NCBI RefSeq assembly: GCF_019655055.1 | Contig: NZ_BPFA01000003.1 | Location: 1 to 64,000 of the forward strand | From: Shewanella sp. MBTL60-112-B2 | GTDB lineage: Bacteria > Pseudomonadota > Gammaproteobacteria > Enterobacterales > Shewanellaceae | Direction: 5' to 3' | DNA: 64,000 nt | Shown: positions 61,453 through 64,000 of the stretch, piece by piece | Layout of the letters: every line of letters begins with the position of its first letter | Position numbering within the stretch: position 1 is the first letter of the stretch | The notes under the pieces: model-generated | Seen by the model: only the letters and a program-made list of their open reading frames with translations | The model's database searches: none | Told to the model about the DNA's origin: nothing | Translations under genes and position numbers: made by a program

Positions 61453-62247
61453 ATGTCCAAAATTACAAGTTCTACACTACGTACCTTCAAGCAAGAAGGT
61501 AAGAAGTTCACCGCATTAACCGCCTATGACGCCAGCTTTGCCGGCGCGTTCGACAGTGAAGGCATTGACGTGCTACTCGTCGGCGATTCTATGGGAATGG
61601 TACTGCAAGGACATAGCGATACCCTGCCAGTGACCGTCGACGATATTGCCTATCACACACGTTGCGTTCGTCGCGGCATTGAGCGCGCTCTGTTGATCGC
61701 CGATATGCCATTTATGAGCTACGCAACTCCAGAGCAAACCATGATTAACGCCACCACGCTGATGCAAGCAGGTGCAAACATGGTTAAAGTTGAAGGCGGT
61801 AAATGGTTACTCGAAAGTGTAGCTATGCTGACAGAGCGTGGCATCCCGGTCTGCGCCCACTTAGGTTTAACGCCTCAGTCTGTACACGTTTTCGGTGGCT
61901 TTAAAGTGCAAGGTCGCGATGCCGACAATGCTCAGAGAATTCTTGATGAAGCCAAGGCACTAGAAGCTGCTGGGGCTCAATTGTTAGTGGTTGAGTGCAT
62001 ACCTGCCCCCTTAGCCAAAGCGATTACCGAAGCCTTGAGCATTCCCGTTATTGGTATTGGTGCCGGTAAAGATACCGACGGCCAGATCCTAGTCATGCAC
62101 GATGTACTTGGGATCTCTAGCGGCTATATTCCGCGTTTTTCTAAAAACTATCTCAAGCAGACAGGTGAGATCCGCGCCGCCGTTCGAGCCTATATAGATG
62201 AAGTGGCCGAAGGGACTTTCCCTGGCAGCGAGCACACCTTTAATTAA
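61453..62247 (+). CDS. panB: ketopantoate hydroxymethyltransferase
   Basis: A 264-residue TIM-barrel enzyme of pantothenate synthesis that converts 2-ketoisovalerate to ketopantoate. [31 protein letters not shown] at the start, the metal-binding VKVEGG block and [19 protein letters not shown] near the C-terminus are all family motifs. AGAAAGTTACC lies before the ATG. It is followed by panC 70 bp downstream. Confidence 0.95.
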   Translation: MSKITSSTLRTFKQEGKKFTALTAYDASFAGAFDSEGIDVLLVGDSMGMVLQGHSDTLPVTVDDIAYHTRCVRRGIERALLIADMPFMSYATPEQTMINATTLMQAGANMVKVEGGKWLLESVAMLTERGIPVCAHLGLTPQSVHVFGGFKVQGRDADNAQRILDEAKALEAAGAQLLVVECIPAPLAKAITEALSIPVIGIGAGKDTDGQILVMHDVLGISSGYIPRFSKNYLKQTGEIRAAVRAYIDEVAEGTFPGSEHTFN

Positions 62248-62317
62248 TTTCTAATCACACGCTCTCGACCTATGAGTTGAGAGCCATTTTTACATTGAGT
62301 ACCAGAGCTGTAAAACC

Positions 62318-63169
62318 ATGATCACGACTCAATCAATCTCTGAAATCCGCAAACAAGTAAGCGCATGGCGACTAAAAGGCGAGACCGTTGCTTTTGTCCC
62401 AACCATGGGTAACTTGCATTTAGGTCATATCACTTTAGTTAAAGAAGCAAAGACGCGTGCCGATCACGTAGTGTCCTCTATCTTTGTTAATCCGATGCAG
62501 TTTGGTCAAAATGAAGATCTTGATGCTTATCCAAGAACCTTAGCCGATGATCAGGCTGCACTCACTGCAGCTGGCGCCGAGTTACTTTTCACCCCAACAC
62601 CTGACATCATCTACCCTAAAGGCATGGATGCACAAACCTTTGTTGAAGTGCCAAGTATTTCTGATGAACTCTGTGGCGCCAGTCGTCCAGGTCACTTCAG
62701 AGGCGTTGCAACCATAGTCTGCAAGCTGTTCAACATAGTACAGCCTGACATTGCAGTTTTTGGCCAAAAAGACTTTCAGCAGCTACTCGTGATCCGCACC
62801 ATGGTGGAAGATTTATCGATGCCAATTGAGATTATCGGTGTCGAGACAATACGTGAAATATCAGGCCTTGCCATGAGTTCTCGCAATGGCTACCTAAGTG
62901 CAGAGCAAAAAGAGCAGGCTTCGCAAATAAAGCGCACCTTAGATGGCATGGCTGTATCACTTAAGGCGGGCTTACTGATTGAAGATGTGGTCGCCAAGGC
63001 GCAAACAGAACTGCAGCATGTCGGCTTTAAAAACGATTATCTCGATGTTAGAAACGCCAACACTTTTGCCATCGCGACGGCTGCAGACAAAGAGTTGGTC
63101 ATTTTAGTCGCCGCCTATATGGGCTCGACACGACTTATTGACAATATAGTAGTTAAATTAGCAGACTAA
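62318..63169 (+). CDS. panC: pantothenate synthetase
   Basis: A 283-residue enzyme that joins pantoate and beta-alanine using ATP. The HIGH motif region is [18 protein letters not shown] (about 28-45). [34 protein letters not shown] and the KMSKS-like MSSRNGYLS follow in order. Length matches the E. coli protein. A terminator follows directly. panD is not next to it here, whereas E. coli has panD nearby. Confidence 0.95.
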   Translation: MITTQSISEIRKQVSAWRLKGETVAFVPTMGNLHLGHITLVKEAKTRADHVVSSIFVNPMQFGQNEDLDAYPRTLADDQAALTAAGAELLFTPTPDIIYPKGMDAQTFVEVPSISDELCGASRPGHFRGVATIVCKLFNIVQPDIAVFGQKDFQQLLVIRTMVEDLSMPIEIIGVETIREISGLAMSSRNGYLSAEQKEQASQIKRTLDGMAVSLKAGLLIEDVVAKAQTELQHVGFKNDYLDVRNANTFAIATAADKELVILVAAYMGSTRLIDNIVVKLAD

Positions 63170-63222
63170 GATTAACTCTTGCGCGAAAAATCAATTTTAA
63201 GGCTATTTAGCGTTCGAAATTT

Positions 63223-63256
63223 AAACGGCTCAAAACAGTGTTTTGAGCCGTTTTTT
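63223..63256 (+). terminator. terminator of the panBC operon
   Basis: AAACGGCTCAAAACA and TGTTTTGAGCCGTTT form a near-perfect stem, followed by TTTATT. Confidence 0.92.
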
Positions 63257-63518
63257 ATTGTCTTCTCAATGATATAAATCAGCAGATTAACTCGCCCGCT
63301 TCTCGCCTATATATATGAGTTAACAACACTTTTAAAGTGCAATTATTTAGTGTCAAAAAACTGGTGTTCTGTATCAACTTAAGCCATAGTGTGCACTGTT
63401 GTTAAATATTTAACATTCTTATTAACCATAAACAGAATGTGACGGTTCCTCGATAGCAATTTACTACTATAAACCAAGTACTTTATCTACTAAACGGTCA
63501 ATAAGGATAGTTAGCCGG
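63257..63518. other. non-coding promoter region of the last gene
   Basis: AT-rich spacer with AAGGA (63502-63506) as the probable ribosome site of the next gene. No clear -35/-10 pair is certain. Confidence 0.4.
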
Positions 63519-64000
63519 ATGGCGAAAGTTATTTTCACTCTTCTCTGCCTCGTTGTTGCAGGTTCTGCTCAGGCAAACAGTATTTTTAAGTGCATAAAAG
63601 ACGACAAAATTGTCTTTAGTCAACAGTCATGCCCTGAAGAATTTCGCCAGCACAAAATTGAGTACCAGCTAGGGATCACCACAGAAACTGATTCAGATAA
63701 ACGTATCAAGACCCAAGATCCGCTACAAGCTCTGCTTAACAAGAAAACCATCTCAAAGAAGCGTTTACTGCAGTTGCTAGATAGCGAAGTGTATCGGCTG
63801 CGCCAAGAAAATAGTTATTATGAAATCCTCAGAGCCAGTGAACTACAAAAGCTAGAGCGCGACCGCTACTGGCAGAAAAAAGCCCCTAGTGATCCTGAAT
63901 ATCAAGAATCTATCAAAGAGATGAATCTGCATTTTGACCAGCTAGTAAAGGTTAACTCTGGCACCATTGGCTTACTCAATGATAGAAAGCAGCAGATAGC
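63519..64000 (+). CDS. DUF4124 domain-containing exported protein (partial)
   Basis: The first 160 codons of a protein that runs off the window. A signal peptide (MAKVIFTLLCLVVAGSAQA) is followed by NSIFKCIKDDKIVFSQQSCPEEF, the DUF4124 pattern with two cysteines expected to form a disulphide. A long charged helical region follows (KKTISKKRLLQLLDSEVYRL onward), with coiled-coil character. No catalytic residues are visible. The start at ATG 63519 has AAGGA upstream. The C-terminus and function are unknown. Confidence 0.8.
   Translation, partial: MAKVIFTLLCLVVAGSAQANSIFKCIKDDKIVFSQQSCPEEFRQHKIEYQLGITTETDSDKRIKTQDPLQALLNKKTISKKRLLQLLDSEVYRLRQENSYYEILRASELQKLERDRYWQKKAPSDPEYQESIKEMNLHFDQLVKVNSGTIGLLNDRKQQI

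Noticed and set aside
1..64000. tRNA, rRNA, CRISPR array or prophage
   Set aside because: I saw no cloverleaf-like tRNA sequence, no rRNA segment, no regularly spaced 25-40 bp repeats with unique spacers, and no phage structural or integrase gene.

Overview
The window is chromosomal DNA from a marine gammaproteobacterium, almost certainly Shewanella. Supporting genes are a periplasmic four-haem flavocytochrome c fumarate reductase, ArcA, an S9 dipeptidyl peptidase, DUF3332 and DUF3581 proteins, and the mrcB-hrpB-thpR-sfsA-dksA-gluQRS-pcnB-folK-panB-panC order shared with enterobacteria. I see no rRNA, tRNA, CRISPR array, prophage or transposase gene. About 50 protein genes are supported, including one that runs off the right edge.

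Layout. 1-7.1 kb: a spermidine-synthase-like protein, a DUF3332 lipoprotein, a dienelactone hydrolase downstream of ldhA, a membrane protein overlapping a methyltransferase, RluA and AsnC. 7.1-10.5 kb: lysC under a lysine riboswitch with an aspartoacylase-like gene behind it, and a DUF3293 protein. 11-15.7 kb: arcA, an S9 peptidase and fbp. 15.7-17.5 kb: a repeat-rich island with one orphan membrane gene. 17.5-22.4 kb: a four-gene nucleoside-type ABC importer. 23.6-30.6 kb: fumarate reductase fccA, divergent from a two-component system with an unusual NtrC-like regulator, then a dicarboxylate/amino-acid symporter. 31-37 kb: a three-gene SMC/condensin operon of the Mks/Wadjet kind. 37-40 kb: a sodium:glycine/alanine symporter under a tandem glycine riboswitch, and DUF3581. 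40.4-44.7 kb: a Fur-box porin, FMN-binding protein, lipoprotein and PepSY protein. 45-47.6 kb: two GNAT-like genes and a sugar-efflux transporter among repeats. 47.8-63.2 kb: the conserved mrcB-to-panC block, interrupted by a small acidic protein, a membrane-bound winged-helix/receiver hybrid and pepB.

The most unusual signals are these. (1) Three unrelated genes (the condensin F-like gene, a lipoprotein gene and thpR) are each followed by one or two displaced, partly diverged copies of their own 3' end, including the stop codon. They look like scars of 3'-end replacement. (2) A ToxR-like transmembrane regulator carries a receiver-like domain on the predicted periplasmic side. (3) A condensin operon has the order B-E-F, tightly coupled, with a 12-bp repeat array just upstream. 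(4) pcnB appears to start at AUU. (5) Several intergenic regions hold short dispersed repeats: a MITE-like element with GTGYAGAYAC ends, paired small palindromes, and degenerate period-7 arrays.
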